From the NCBI RefSeq assembly GCF_014282005.1, contig NZ_JACFTD010000005.1, positions 1 to 64,000 on the forward strand: DNA of 64,000 nt, given 5' to 3'. Every line of letters begins with the position of its first letter. Positions within the stretch are counted from its first letter, which is position 1. A program made the position numbers and the translations under genes. Below the pieces are notes generated by a model. The model worked only from the letters and a program-made list of their open reading frames with translations, did no database searches and was not told the DNA's origin. Shown here piece by piece: positions 41,584-50,580 of the stretch. Source of the stretch: Sporosarcina sp. BP05. Its GTDB lineage: Bacteria; Bacillota; Bacilli; Bacillales_A; Planococcaceae.

Positions 41584-41623
41584 ATGTTAATTCCTTTCCC
41601 GAGGTTACTTACAACACCTATTA

Positions 41624-41637
41624 GTGTAATATTACAC
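41624..41637 (-). promoter_or_regulatory. 14-bp perfect palindrome, probable XRE operator
   Basis: GTGTAATATTACAC lies upstream of the XRE gene where a promoter is expected. Confidence 0.6.
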
Positions 41638-41710
41638 CGATAGGGAGTAGGTATCAAGATTTACTTTTCCATTATTTATGGATTTGTCGGACTACTACAT
41701 AGAATTTATA

Positions 41711-41736
41711 AAAAGAGCCACTAAATGGGCTCTTTG
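41711..41736. terminator. Short hairpin
   Basis: AGAGCC (41714-41719) pairs with GGCTCT (41728-41733), with A-run left and T-run right. Confidence 0.5.
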
Positions 41737-41812
41737 TACATTCGCCAATTCAATTAGTATTCTATCTTGAATCCTAAACATTTTTCCCATCGCAGTAATC
41801 AGGTTTTAATTA

Positions 41813-41852
41813 AAACAAGCCATCTTCTCAATCAAGAAAAGATGGCTTGTTT
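41813..41852. terminator. Terminator of the amidase gene
   Basis: AAACAAGCCATCTT (41813-41826) and AAGATGGCTTGTTT (41839-41852) are exactly complementary. It lies 70 bp downstream of the minus-strand amidase gene. Confidence 0.75.
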
Positions 41853-41922
41853 CGTTTTCTCCATGGTTCTAGTTGCAGCTAATCTTTTTCATTTCACCTT
41901 CTTACGAACAAATGACAAGCAC

Positions 41923-42732
41923 TTACTTCCCATCTACCAAAAGGCCACGTTCAATCGCTACATACAAGAGCCCAATTGCATCCGAATCCGTCAATGTTCC
42001 CTTCAATAGCTTGTCATGCCAAGTTGGAGATAACGGGCCATCTGGCATCTTTTCAAGTCGTTTTAAAAAGGCGCTTGTCGAATTGATAAGTGATTGCGAC
42101 GATGGTTTATACAATTTATTCGCCCCTTCCTTTGGTGATAGTATCGGACTGCCTACCGAAGAAGTTAGCAGCTGCAATTTAAAGTAGATAGCCAATCCTT
42201 CTGCGATTGCCTCACCTTGGGCTTGCAAATAGTGATTATCCCGTAACTTTAGAATGTCAACTGTTGAATCCATAAATCCTCCCTCGCTTAAGAATGCCGG
42301 CATAGCGGATTCCCGAAGAACGTGGAAGTTGGCACGCTTCATCCCTCGATCACTTATCCCCATAGCCATTACAATCCTCGGATGAATAGCGCCAGCAATT
42401 TCAATTGATTTTTGGTTCGCCGTTGGGTTGTCCATTGTATATGTTTCAATACCGCTATGGCTGCCCCATTTATCCGCTAGGGTATTATGATGGATAGAAG
42501 CATATACATCGGCTTGCCACTCGTTCGCTAGAGTTGTGCGTGTAGTAAGTGGAACATCCGTCTTACCTGTTGGGTCATCCACACGTAGAATTTCCACGTT
42601 TTTGTATGTCTTTAGTTTAGCAATAGCGTATTTGGCTACTTTATTGTTAAACGACCACTCCCGCTCGTCATCCGGAGAACGTTTACCAGGTGTATTGAAT
42701 CCGTGCCCAGCATCGATTACGATTTTAACCAT
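41923..42732 (-). CDS. N-acetylmuramoyl-L-alanine amidase (Amidase_3)
   Basis: The 269-aa protein starts directly with the catalytic domain (VKIVIDAGHGFNTPGKRSPDDEREW), with zinc ligands His in DAGHG, Glu in EREW and His in ASIHHN, and the catalytic Glu in LSEGGFM. The domain covers about 1-185. An Ala/Ser-rich linker and a small C-terminal domain (about 205-269, MPDGPLSPTWHDKLLKGTLTDSDAIGLLYVAIERGLL) follow. There is no signal peptide, as in phage endolysins and CwlC-type mother-cell autolysins. No phage genes adjoin, so an autolysin or domesticated lysin is likely. It cleaves the bond between muramic acid and L-alanine. Confidence 0.9.
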   Translation of the reverse strand: MVKIVIDAGHGFNTPGKRSPDDEREWSFNNKVAKYAIAKLKTYKNVEILRVDDPTGKTDVPLTTRTTLANEWQADVYASIHHNTLADKWGSHSGIETYTMDNPTANQKSIEIAGAIHPRIVMAMGISDRGMKRANFHVLRESAMPAFLSEGGFMDSTVDILKLRDNHYLQAQGEAIAEGLAIYFKLQLLTSSVGSPILSPKEGANKLYKPSSQSLINSTSAFLKRLEKMPDGPLSPTWHDKLLKGTLTDSDAIGLLYVAIERGLLVDGK

Positions 42733-42925
42733 TTTGTGACACCTCCTTTTTGTGTCCTATTAAAAAGTATTTGTCTTTTTTATATTGCCACGGCAACCTA
42801 AAAATACCTTTCTATCTATATTATTCACTATGTGTTTTGTGATGGCGGCACTTGTCCGTTTTAGAATAAATATGTAGAGGACATGTCAAAACTTAACGTT
42901 TCAATATGTCCGATTTAGTTAATTA

Positions 42926-43366
42926 TCAAGACTTTTTGAGTTTGTTTTTGTTAAACGGCAAACCTAATTGTTTCCTATAAAAATTGAAATTTCGTTCGAC
43001 GTGTCTTAATAATCGCTTATTTTTATCAAATAACTTTAAACTATCTTCGTAGTGTTCCCACCTGATGTCCTTTTTAATGGCCCAAATAATCGAATCTAAA
43101 TCAGGATCAACTAGCTCATAGTTCCTTTTAATTACGTCTTCAATTTCAAAAAAAGACTCTTTTGTAATCCCGTCATATCCGTCACCTGGCACAGTAGCCG
43201 CTACGAGTAATTTTAATACTGGGGTATAAACATTTTTCAGGATTTCTGTTTTATATTTAACCGCTTCGTTTCGAATCTCTTTCATTAGCTGAAAATGATA
43301 ATTAAAAAAACTTGTGATAATGATTGTAATTGAAGAACTGACTAACGCGATGATGATTTCTTTCAC
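42926..43366 (-). CDS. Single-pass membrane protein (146 aa), unknown
   Basis: GTG 43366 follows AGGAGAGAGG; a longer frame upstream lies in the terminator of the next gene and is unlikely. An N-terminal membrane helix (KEIIIALVSSSITIIITSFF) leads into a mostly helical cytosolic part with charged segments (MKEIRNEAVKYKTEILKNVY, LKLFDKNKRLLRHVERNFNF). No family is recognised. The layout resembles small accessory proteins of accessory regions. It lies between the amidase and the MFS exporter. Confidence 0.6.
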   Translation of the reverse strand: MKEIIIALVSSSITIIITSFFNYHFQLMKEIRNEAVKYKTEILKNVYTPVLKLLVAATVPGDGYDGITKESFFEIEDVIKRNYELVDPDLDSIIWAIKKDIRWEHYEDSLKLFDKNKRLLRHVERNFNFYRKQLGLPFNKNKLKKS

Positions 43367-43456
43367 TGCCCTCTCTCCTAACGCCTCTATTCGACCGGTA
43401 TTGCCATTATATTCAGGCAATGCGTGACAGTGTGTACAATCACCGGATAATAGAAA

Positions 43457-43492
43457 ACAGCCGCCTACTCTCATTTGAGCTGGCGGCTGTCT
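43457..43492 (-). terminator. Terminator of the Bcr/CflA exporter gene
   Basis: ACAGCCGCC (43457-43465) pairs with GGCGGCTGT (43482-43490), followed by T-rich sequence on the minus strand. Confidence 0.8.
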
Positions 43493-43493
43493 G

Positions 43494-44699
43494 TTAGTTT
43501 TGTTCGACTTTGACTCTTGAAAGTCCAAAATACGCGAGGACTGCAATTAAACTTGAAGCGAAGATAATAGCTCCCATCGGAATTGCGGTTTCTTCCCCCG
43601 CTATTCCGACAAGTGGTGCCGTGATTGCGCCTAAAATGAATGGCAGTAATCCAAGTAATGCCGATGCACTACCCGCAATATGCCCTTGCTTTTCCATCGC
43701 GAGTGAAAAGGAGGATGTCGAAATGATACCAATCGAAGCGACAAAAAAGAAAATAGGTACAACGATTGTAATAAGTGGTCCATTCAGTAACACGGCAATC
43801 AGTAGCAATGTACCTGAAGTGATAGAGATGAACAAACCTGATTCCAAAAATCGTTTTTCTGAGACAACTCCTGTTAAGCGTCCTACTACCTGGGTGCCGA
43901 TAATTAGTCCAAATCCATTCATCCCGAATAATAAGCTGAATTTCTGTGGTGAGACTCCATATATATTTTGATAAACGAAGGGTGTCCCGGCAACATAAGC
44001 AAAAATGCCGGCCATGATGAAACCTTGTGCAAGTGCATACCCCATAAACTGTTTATTTTTCAGCAGTGACAGAAAGTTTTTTAATGTATGAGAAAGGTTA
44101 CTTGGAACGCGCATTTGTTCGGGCAATGTTTCATCCATTCTCCATAGGACAATGACAAATAGCAAAAAGCCGATTGCGCTTAAAACAGCAAATACACCAG
44201 TCCACTCAGTAAACGCGAGGATGCCTCCTCCAAGAACTGGTGCGAGGATTGGCGCCAAGTTATTAATCAGCATGAGTAAAGCGAAAAACTTGGTCAATTC
44301 TCGTCCGCTATATAAATCTCGGACGACAGCCCTTGAAATAACGATACCCGCAGCCGCGGCAAAGCCTTGCAAGAAACGTGCTGCAATGAAGAACCCGATA
44401 TTCGGGGAAAATACACATAAAATTGATGCGACGAAATAGGCAATAAGTGCAATAAGCAACGGCTTTTTCCGTCCATGGACATCACTCATTGGGCCGAGAA
44501 TAAGTTGACCTAACCCGATACCTAGTAGGCAGGCAGTTAAACTGACCTGTACATAGGTAGCCGTAGTGCCAAAAGCACTTACGATTGTAGGGAATGAAGG
44601 TAAATACATATCAATTGTTAACGGACCCATCGCTGCTAATGTTCCAAGAAGTAAAGCAAACCGTATTCGTTTATTTCCTTTAAGTGGTCCCATGTTCAC
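43494..44699 (-). CDS. Bcr/CflA-family MFS drug exporter
   Basis: The 401-aa protein has 12 membrane helices and the DHA1 Bcr/CflA marks: LAAMGPLTIDMYLPSFPTIVSAFG in helix 1, LGQLILGPMSDVHGRKKPLL (motif A), AISRAVVRDLYSGRE (motif C region), LAPVLGGGILAFTEWTGVF. It exports drugs such as bicyclomycin or chloramphenicol by proton antiport; the real substrate is unknown. The start is GTG 44699 after AAAGG. It is monocistronic with a strong terminator. Confidence 0.93.
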   Translation of the reverse strand: MNMGPLKGNKRIRFALLLGTLAAMGPLTIDMYLPSFPTIVSAFGTTATYVQVSLTACLLGIGLGQLILGPMSDVHGRKKPLLIALIAYFVASILCVFSPNIGFFIAARFLQGFAAAAGIVISRAVVRDLYSGRELTKFFALLMLINNLAPILAPVLGGGILAFTEWTGVFAVLSAIGFLLFVIVLWRMDETLPEQMRVPSNLSHTLKNFLSLLKNKQFMGYALAQGFIMAGIFAYVAGTPFVYQNIYGVSPQKFSLLFGMNGFGLIIGTQVVGRLTGVVSEKRFLESGLFISITSGTLLLIAVLLNGPLITIVVPIFFFVASIGIISTSSFSLAMEKQGHIAGSASALLGLLPFILGAITAPLVGIAGEETAIPMGAIIFASSLIAVLAYFGLSRVKVEQN

Positions 44700-44855
44700 T
44701 AACGACCTTTCTCTGATTGAAAATAGTGCATATGTATGTGATGAAATCCCTAAAAAAGAATCACAAGTAGTCTACTATATCACCAAAATGGCATACATAA
44801 AAGAAGGGTGATTTGGCTTCAAATCATCCCCACTACTTAATGAATGGAATCAGCA

Positions 44856-45281
44856 TCATTTAAGGAATTCTTTATAAGCAATAACCTTTAATGCTAGAAC
44901 CTCTTCCTCTGTGAGTTTTCCTTCAATATCTTTTAAAAGCTCCTGTATTTCGTCATTCGTCATACCCTTTTGGGCGTTAGATTGAATCGCTTGGAGTTCA
45001 CTGAACCCGATTCTTTTGATTAATAATCTGGTTGCCTGCTCTTTTGTCGTGAAGGGAAGATTACTTTCTTCAATATTGGCACCTTCTTCAATGTAACGCA
45101 TTAATTCAGGGTCATTGGCTACCATTTTCTTAATTTCATTTATCTGTCCGCTATTTTCTATTTCATCAGTTACGACGTTCATTATTTTGTCGGATGCGAT
45201 ATTGGTTCCCACATAATAGATTCCATACCCAGCTCCACCAATAATTAATACAATGAGGAGAAGGATTTTCAACAGCTTCAT
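44856..45281 (-). CDS. Single-pass membrane protein with helical extracytoplasmic domain (141 aa)
   Basis: ATG 45281 follows AGGAGGAAG. One N-terminal membrane helix (LLKILLLIVLIIGGAGYGIYYV) is followed by a 115-residue helical domain with repeated charged helices (EIENSGQINEIKKMVANDPE, KEQATRLLIKRIGFSE, TNDEIQELLKDIEGKLTEEEVLALKVIAYKEF). It resembles secreted or anchored hypothetical proteins of Bacillales, from memory. It lies about 100 bp downstream of the CvfC-like gene in the same direction. Function unknown. Confidence 0.7.
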   Translation of the reverse strand: MKLLKILLLIVLIIGGAGYGIYYVGTNIASDKIMNVVTDEIENSGQINEIKKMVANDPELMRYIEEGANIEESNLPFTTKEQATRLLIKRIGFSELQAIQSNAQKGMTNDEIQELLKDIEGKLTEEEVLALKVIAYKEFLK

Positions 45282-45378
45282 ACGACTTCCTCCTATCTTT
45301 CCTTTAGAAAAAACGTTAGCAGAATGCAAGTTTTCACATCCACTAACGTTTAACATATTGATAAATGTAGTCGTCACA

Positions 45379-46509
45379 TTACTCTTTTGAAGCCGTACGC
45401 GCCTCTGTCATTTGTTTCCAAACAGAACCTTTGGCATCTTCGCCTTCAGCAATTCGTGCAATTGCCATACGGATTTGGAGTTTAACTTCAAACTCTGGAT
45501 CGTTTTCAGCCTCTTTCAAAGCCGGCAAAGCCTTGTCAGTTCCTGTTTCGTATAAAAACATAGCCGCACGCCAGCGAACCAGTTTATTTTTATCATTCAA
45601 TGTTTCGATTGCTGCCTGTTCGAACCCTTCGAAACCAAGGTCGCTCATGCAGTCTCCCGCCGTCCGACGCACTGCCCAACTTTTATCTTTAAGTGCTTTT
45701 TCAACATACGGAATGACCGCGTCGTCTTCAATCATACCAAGATAGACAGTTGCAAGACGTCTAATTGACATTTTTTCATCGTCCAGTGCCCGTTCAAGAA
45801 GTGGTGCATCCGACATGTCGGGGTCAGGAATTTGATCAAGTAGCTGGAATCTAGTTTCCCATTGGTCGACCGAGAACTCCTCCAATGAAATTTTCCGTCC
45901 ACGTTGAATGCCTTCGCTATGTCCTTCATTTGCCTGCTGGATAATAACTAGCAAGCGTTCTTCTGAATACGCCGCCTCTATTTCCTGGCTGACGGTTTCA
46001 CCGATTTCGGCTTTTTCTCCGTAACGGATTCCATAATCTGCCCATTTACGCAGCAAAATATAGTTTTCCACTTCACGTCCACGAACCTTTTCCATCGCTT
46101 GTACAAAGCGTTCACTTAGTCCAAAACGTTCTTCGGATTCACTATCGAACACTTTCACTTGAAGAGGGATATCTTTGTAGGTCTGAACGTGTACGTATAC
46201 TTCGCCGTAGCTGTCGTCAATCTCTACTGTTGCTTCTGTCTGCTCACTTTGTTCCTCATTGAAAACGGCTTCAACGTCTGCAAGAATCGATTCCCATGCG
46301 ACATTACTAATTCGTTCGACCGCCATGAAGTCCATGACGTGATAGATTCCTTTTACACCATTAATATTCAATAATGCTGAAGCTGGAAATGATGCTGTTT
46401 CTGCATCACTTTTTTTATAATTATGACTCGTCCCTTTTGGTAACTCCGTGTCGAGCACGATTTTCATGGAGTTGGGACTTGGCGTTGGTTCAATCGTTAC
46501 AATTTTCAA
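45379..46509 (-). CDS. ypgR: CvfC/YpgR-like protein: Nfu N-domain plus HEAT repeats
   Basis: TTG 46507-46509 follows GAAAGGAG; 376 aa. Residues 1-90 (VTIEPTPSPNSMKIVLDTELPKG, LLNINGVKGIYHVMDFMAVER) are an Nfu/NifU N-terminal domain. About 230-355 hold four HEAT-like repeats (RRLATVYLGMIEDDAVIPYVEKAL, VRRTAGDCMSDLGFEG, VRWRAAMFLYETGTDKALPALKEA). This matches the conserved virulence factor C family and YpgR of Bacillus subtilis, which also lies near yphP. The molecular role is unproven; iron-sulfur or scaffold function is possible. Confidence 0.88.
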   Translation of the reverse strand: MKIVTIEPTPSPNSMKIVLDTELPKGTSHNYKKSDAETASFPASALLNINGVKGIYHVMDFMAVERISNVAWESILADVEAVFNEEQSEQTEATVEIDDSYGEVYVHVQTYKDIPLQVKVFDSESEERFGLSERFVQAMEKVRGREVENYILLRKWADYGIRYGEKAEIGETVSQEIEAAYSEERLLVIIQQANEGHSEGIQRGRKISLEEFSVDQWETRFQLLDQIPDPDMSDAPLLERALDDEKMSIRRLATVYLGMIEDDAVIPYVEKALKDKSWAVRRTAGDCMSDLGFEGFEQAAIETLNDKNKLVRWRAAMFLYETGTDKALPALKEAENDPEFEVKLQIRMAIARIAEGEDAKGSVWKQMTEARTASKE

Positions 46510-46527
46510 GTGTATTTGCTCCTTTCG

Positions 46528-48408
46528 TTAGGATTTATTCAATTCTTGCAAAAAAGACCAACGTTCAATGAGTGTGTCGTATTTGCCGTTCAGTTCATCA
46601 AGTGTTGCTGTCAGTTCTCTGAGTTTATCGTAATCGGAGCCGGTGGATGCCATTTCTGCCTCTGTCGATTCAATCAACTTCTCGACATTTTCGATATCCG
46701 ATTCAATTGTTTCGTACTCTTTCTTTTCGGCGTACGACATTTTCTTTTTTTGTTCCTGTTGAGCCGGCTTTTCTACCTCAACGATTGGCTCGTGTACCAC
46801 TTTTTCTTTAGGCACATAGGTTTCAAGGAAATCAGAGTAAATACCAAACCATGTGTCGATATCCCCTGACCCATCCATAACCCATAGTTTTGTTGACGTT
46901 CGATCTAGGAAGAACCGGTCATGCGAAATTGTAATGACAACGCCAGGGAATGTATCGATGAACGTTTCCAGAACAGAAAGCGTCTCAAGGTCGAGGTCAT
47001 TTGTCGGCTCATCCAACAGCATGACGTTTGGTTGTTCCATCAGCAGTTTCAATAAATAAAGTCGTTTTCGCTCGCCACCTGATAATTTACCGATAGGCGT
47101 GCCGTGTGCTTTTGTAGGAAATAAAAACCGCTCTAACATCTGTGAGGCTGAAATTCGTGCCCCATCAGCACCTTCGATATCATTCGACGTATCACGAATA
47201 TATTCGATAATTCGTTTTTTCTCATCCATTATTGGCGTGTGTTGTTGGAAATGAGCAATTTTTACTGTCGTTCCTTTGTCAATGATTCCGCTGTCCGGTT
47301 CACTTTCTCCAGAAAACATATTTAATAATGTCGTTTTCCCTGCCCCGTTAGGCCCGACAACCGCGATACGATCACCTGATTGTAGGATACTTGAGAAATT
47401 ATCAATGATTTTTCTTCCGCCGAACGACTTCGAGATGCCCACCGCTTCAATCACTTTTTTACCAAGACGTGTCGACTTAAGCGCGACTTCCATTTCTCCA
47501 CCATTGTCTTCTTTTTTGACTTTCTCCGATAGGTCATCGAAGCGGTCAATCCGTGCTTTTTGCTTCGTCGATCTAGCTTTCGCACCTCGTCTAATCCATT
47601 TCAGTTCTGAACGGTAGCGATTTCGTAGTTTATCGTCCGTCGATGCAGCCATCTCCGCACGAATCGCTTTCGATTCAAGATAATTCCCATAGTTACCTGT
47701 ATGTGCATATAACGTTTTATCTGCAAGTTCATAGATATTAGTGGATAATTCGTCCAAAAAGTAGCGGTCATGGGTTACAAAGATGACAGCTCCTTGTTCA
47801 TTTTTCAAGTAATCTGACAGCCACATAATTGAATCGACGTCGAGATGGTTTGTCGGTTCATCTAGCAGCAAGAGATCGGCTGGTTCAATTAGTACTTTTG
47901 CAAGTGTAACCCGTTTTTTCTGTCCGCCGGAAAGCTCGCCCATCTTCTTATCGAACGTTTCAATGCCAAGTTTCGATAAAATCGTACGTGCTTTTGAGTT
48001 TATATCCCAACCAGATAGATCGTCCATCTCGATTTGGAACTTTGAATATTGTTCCTGGTTTAGTGTAGATTCCGGATCTGCCGAAAGTGCTTGAAGTGCA
48101 TACTCATACTCCAAGTTGACCTTGATAATTGGAGCATCACTCTTGAACACCGTTTCCATCACTGTAAGTTCCGGGTCAATTTCTGGCTCTTGTGGTAAAT
48201 AAACAATGCGGTATCTATTCGGGTGTTCCGCCGAAATCGAATCGGCTTGTTCGACTCCTGCAATAATCGACAGTAACGTCGATTTGCCTGTTCCATTGAT
48301 ACCGAGCAGACCGACTTTTTCTCCGCTTATGACCGTAAACGCTATATCTTTAAACAATGTTTTCTCCCCAACGGTCTTCGTAAGGTTTTCTATAATTAAT
48401 TGACTCAT
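46528..48408 (-). CDS. yfmR: ABC-F ATPase, Uup/YfmR type
   Basis: The 626-aa protein has two ABC cassettes and no membrane part. Cassette 1 has GINGTGKST, LSGGQKKRV and LLLLDEPTNHLD. Cassette 2 has GPNGAGKTT, LSGGERKRL and VMLLDEPTNDLD. The interdomain linker includes RYRSELKWIRRGAKARSTKQKARIDRFDDL, and the C-terminal coiled coil (about 555-625) carries KKEYETIESDIENVEKLIESTEAEM, both typical of Uup/YfmR. ABC-F factors bind the ribosomal E site to relieve stalling. It lies 18 bp upstream of the CvfC-like gene. Confidence 0.9.
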   Translation of the reverse strand: MSQLIIENLTKTVGEKTLFKDIAFTVISGEKVGLLGINGTGKSTLLSIIAGVEQADSISAEHPNRYRIVYLPQEPEIDPELTVMETVFKSDAPIIKVNLEYEYALQALSADPESTLNQEQYSKFQIEMDDLSGWDINSKARTILSKLGIETFDKKMGELSGGQKKRVTLAKVLIEPADLLLLDEPTNHLDVDSIMWLSDYLKNEQGAVIFVTHDRYFLDELSTNIYELADKTLYAHTGNYGNYLESKAIRAEMAASTDDKLRNRYRSELKWIRRGAKARSTKQKARIDRFDDLSEKVKKEDNGGEMEVALKSTRLGKKVIEAVGISKSFGGRKIIDNFSSILQSGDRIAVVGPNGAGKTTLLNMFSGESEPDSGIIDKGTTVKIAHFQQHTPIMDEKKRIIEYIRDTSNDIEGADGARISASQMLERFLFPTKAHGTPIGKLSGGERKRLYLLKLLMEQPNVMLLDEPTNDLDLETLSVLETFIDTFPGVVITISHDRFFLDRTSTKLWVMDGSGDIDTWFGIYSDFLETYVPKEKVVHEPIVEVEKPAQQEQKKKMSYAEKKEYETIESDIENVEKLIESTEAEMASTGSDYDKLRELTATLDELNGKYDTLIERWSFLQELNKS

Positions 48409-48522
48409 GACAACACTTCCATTTCTAATATGTACCTTGTCCTATCATAGCCGATTTTAGTGGATTAATAAATGACTAAGCACTGCTCATACATTTATAG
48501 AGGGAGTTGAAGGAATGATTCC

Positions 48523-48660
48523 ACTCCATAACGCTTGGGCCTGCGGGATGCAGGTCATGCAGTCATTGCGACACGCCGCGCGAACTTACACTGCCTTCCT
48601 TACGCCAGTCTTACCGCTTCGGCTACCCCTGTAAGGCGCCTACGCTAGTTTATATACAGT
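48523..48660. repeat. Dispersed intergenic repeat, member 4 (longest)
   Basis: The left half (GGGATGCAGGTCATGCAGTC ... GCGAACTTACACTG) matches 36839-36887. The right half (CAGTCTTACCGCTTCGGCTA ... GGCGCCTACGCTAGTTTATA) matches 32838-32890 and 16470-16525. It lies before the ABC transporter operon. Confidence 0.65.
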
Positions 48661-48705
48661 ATTCAAGAATTCAACAAATATAGCGTCACTAAACTGACAG
48701 ACAAA

Positions 48706-48714
48706 TGATATAAT
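48706..48714 (+). promoter_or_regulatory. Extended -10 promoter of the ABC-2 operon
   Basis: TGATATAAT lies 38 bp before the ATG at 48752. Confidence 0.5.
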
Positions 48715-48751
48715 TCAATTATCATTAAGTGCTAAAAGTGGGGGGTATCCA

Positions 48752-49681
48752 ATGAAAAGGATCATTGAAGTAGAGCGATTATCGAAATCTTTTGGTAAAG
48801 TCAAGGCTGTAAACGATATTAGTTTTTACGTAGACGAAGGAGCGTTATTCTCTTTTTTAGGAACCAATGGTGCTGGTAAGTCAACGACCATTTCAATTTT
48901 ATTGACACTCCTAAAGCAAGACCAAGGGGGTGTGGTTATTAATGGCTACACTGTTGGAAAACAGGACCAAGCCATTCGACAAGAAATCGGTGTTGTATTT
49001 CAAGAGAACTTACTTGATCCTTTATTGACTGTCAAAGAGAATTTAGCGATTAGGGGATCTTTTTATGGGATGACGCGGAAAGAGCGTAAGGTTGCGATTA
49101 CTCGGGTTATGGATGTCGTGGATATACAATCTATTTCTAATAGACCTTATGGGCATTTGTCGGGTGGACAACGACGGCGAGTGGATATTGCGCGCGCCCT
49201 CATTCATAAACCTAACATCTTAATTTTGGATGAACCAACAACCGGACTCGATCCGCAAAGTCGAAAAAACATATGGGCAACCATACTGCAACTTCAAAAA
49301 GAAACAGGCATGACTGTTTTTCTAACGACACATTACATTGAAGAAGCAGCGAACTCGGATTATGTCGTTGTTATGAAGGAAGGCAGCATCGTTGCAAAAG
49401 GCACGCCCGAACAGTTGAAAAATGACTATTCAACGGATTTACTGACGATTTCTACGGAGCGGGCAGATGAACTGCGTAGCTTGCTAATGTTAAATGGTTT
49501 GGAATTCAATGAAGAAAGGTCGCTTTTTCACATCCGCCTTAGCCATACTACAGATGCTATACCAATTTTAGCGAAATTCACTTCTTTTATCTCAGCTTTT
49601 GAAGTGAAGAAATCCAGTTTGGATGATGTCTTTATCGCTATCAATGGAAAGGTTGTGAATCAGGATGATAGCATTTGCTAA
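48752..49681 (+). CDS. ABC transporter ATP-binding protein (DrrA-like)
   Basis: The 309-aa ATPase has Walker A GTNGAGKST, Q-loop VFQENLLDPLLT, signature LSGGQRRRVDIARAL, Walker B ILILDEPTTGLD and switch His in LTTHYIEEA. The C-terminal 80 residues form the DrrA-type extension (ITTERADELRSLL, FHIRLSH). AGTGGGGGG precedes the start. It overlaps the permease gene by 17 bp. Together they form an ABC-2 exporter for drugs, lipids or peptides; the cargo is unknown. Confidence 0.94.
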   Translation: MKRIIEVERLSKSFGKVKAVNDISFYVDEGALFSFLGTNGAGKSTTISILLTLLKQDQGGVVINGYTVGKQDQAIRQEIGVVFQENLLDPLLTVKENLAIRGSFYGMTRKERKVAITRVMDVVDIQSISNRPYGHLSGGQRRRVDIARALIHKPNILILDEPTTGLDPQSRKNIWATILQLQKETGMTVFLTTHYIEEAANSDYVVVMKEGSIVAKGTPEQLKNDYSTDLLTISTERADELRSLLMLNGLEFNEERSLFHIRLSHTTDAIPILAKFTSFISAFEVKKSSLDDVFIAINGKVVNQDDSIC

Positions 49682-50519
49682 ACGAAATATCTTATTGTAC
49701 TTTCGGGATAAAGCCACTGTCTTCTTCTCGCTTCTAGCCGTCATTATTCTAATCGCACTGTACGTTTTATTCTTAGGTGATATGACTGCCAAAGGACTTC
49801 CGGACTTCCCCGCAAAAAAGGCAGTCCTCACTACGTGGTTCATCGCTGGAATCCTAGCGGTAACCTCAATGACGACCACACTTGGCTCATTTGGCATCCT
49901 GGTTGAAGATCGCGCAAATAAAACATACATGGATTTTTACTCTTCTCCTATTTCAAGACCGAGGTTGGTGGGTGGCTATATAATCAGTGCCTTGGTTGTA
50001 GGATTCATCATGTGTATGATCACACTCATTGCTTCAAATGTGTTCCTCTTCGTTTCTGGAGATGTGGTACTGTCGTTCGGTAAATTGATAGCGGCAGGCG
50101 GAGTAATTATCTTATCCGTATTGGCAAGCGGATCGATGGTGCTTCTTTTGGTTTCCTTTTTCAAAACGTCAAATGCATTTGCCGCAGCAAGCACGGTCAT
50201 TGGAACACTTCTTGGTTTTTTAGCTGGCATCTATATTCCGATTGGAGGCCTGCCTGATTACATCCAAGCAGTTGTCAAGCTTTTCCCTGTTTCCCATTCA
50301 GCTGCCCTGTTTCGGCAATTAATAATGGAGGCGCCCCTTCTAGAGGCCTTTTCTACAGCTCCAGTCGCTATGAAACAAGCATTCGAAATCGATATGGGCA
50401 TGTTATACGACATCAACGGTAAAAAAACTACTCAGTTATTTAGTTTTATGTACCTAATTGGTACAACGTTGCTGTTTTTCGGATTATCCCTGCTTGTTAT
50501 GAGAAGGAAAAGTAAATAA
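49665..50519 (+). CDS. ABC-2 type permease
   Basis: The 284-aa protein has six membrane helices in the ABC-2 layout: LLYFRDKATVFFSLLAVIILIALYVLFLG, a large outer loop, then VGGYIISALVVGFIMCMITLIASNVFL, a third helix, SNAFAAASTVIGTLLGFLAGIYIPIGGLP (the conserved re-entrant G..PIG.LP motif) and a C-terminal helix. It begins inside the ATPase gene. It is followed by a strong terminator, so the operon has two genes. Confidence 0.92.
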   Translation: MIAFAKRNILLYFRDKATVFFSLLAVIILIALYVLFLGDMTAKGLPDFPAKKAVLTTWFIAGILAVTSMTTTLGSFGILVEDRANKTYMDFYSSPISRPRLVGGYIISALVVGFIMCMITLIASNVFLFVSGDVVLSFGKLIAAGGVIILSVLASGSMVLLLVSFFKTSNAFAAASTVIGTLLGFLAGIYIPIGGLPDYIQAVVKLFPVSHSAALFRQLIMEAPLLEAFSTAPVAMKQAFEIDMGMLYDINGKKTTQLFSFMYLIGTTLLFFGLSLLVMRRKSK

Positions 50520-50570
50520 GCTTGCGCGTGCATAAAGAGGGGGATTCCTCTTGTGCACGCGCAAGCTTTT
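50518..50570. terminator. Terminator of the ABC-2 operon
   Basis: A 15-bp perfect stem (50518-50532 with 50554-50568) is followed by Ts on both strands. It also serves the convergent acyl-CoA ligase gene. Confidence 0.85.
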
Positions 50571-50580
50571 GTGTCATTCA

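Noticed and set aside
43367-43546. 60-residue N-terminal extension of the 146-aa membrane protein
   Set aside because: It would begin inside the neighbouring gene and cross its terminator; GTG 43366 has a strong ribosome binding site.
46510-46869. 119-codon Phe-rich frame antisense to the ABC-F gene
   Set aside because: Its composition mirrors the coiled-coil coding region of the opposite strand; no ribosome binding site.
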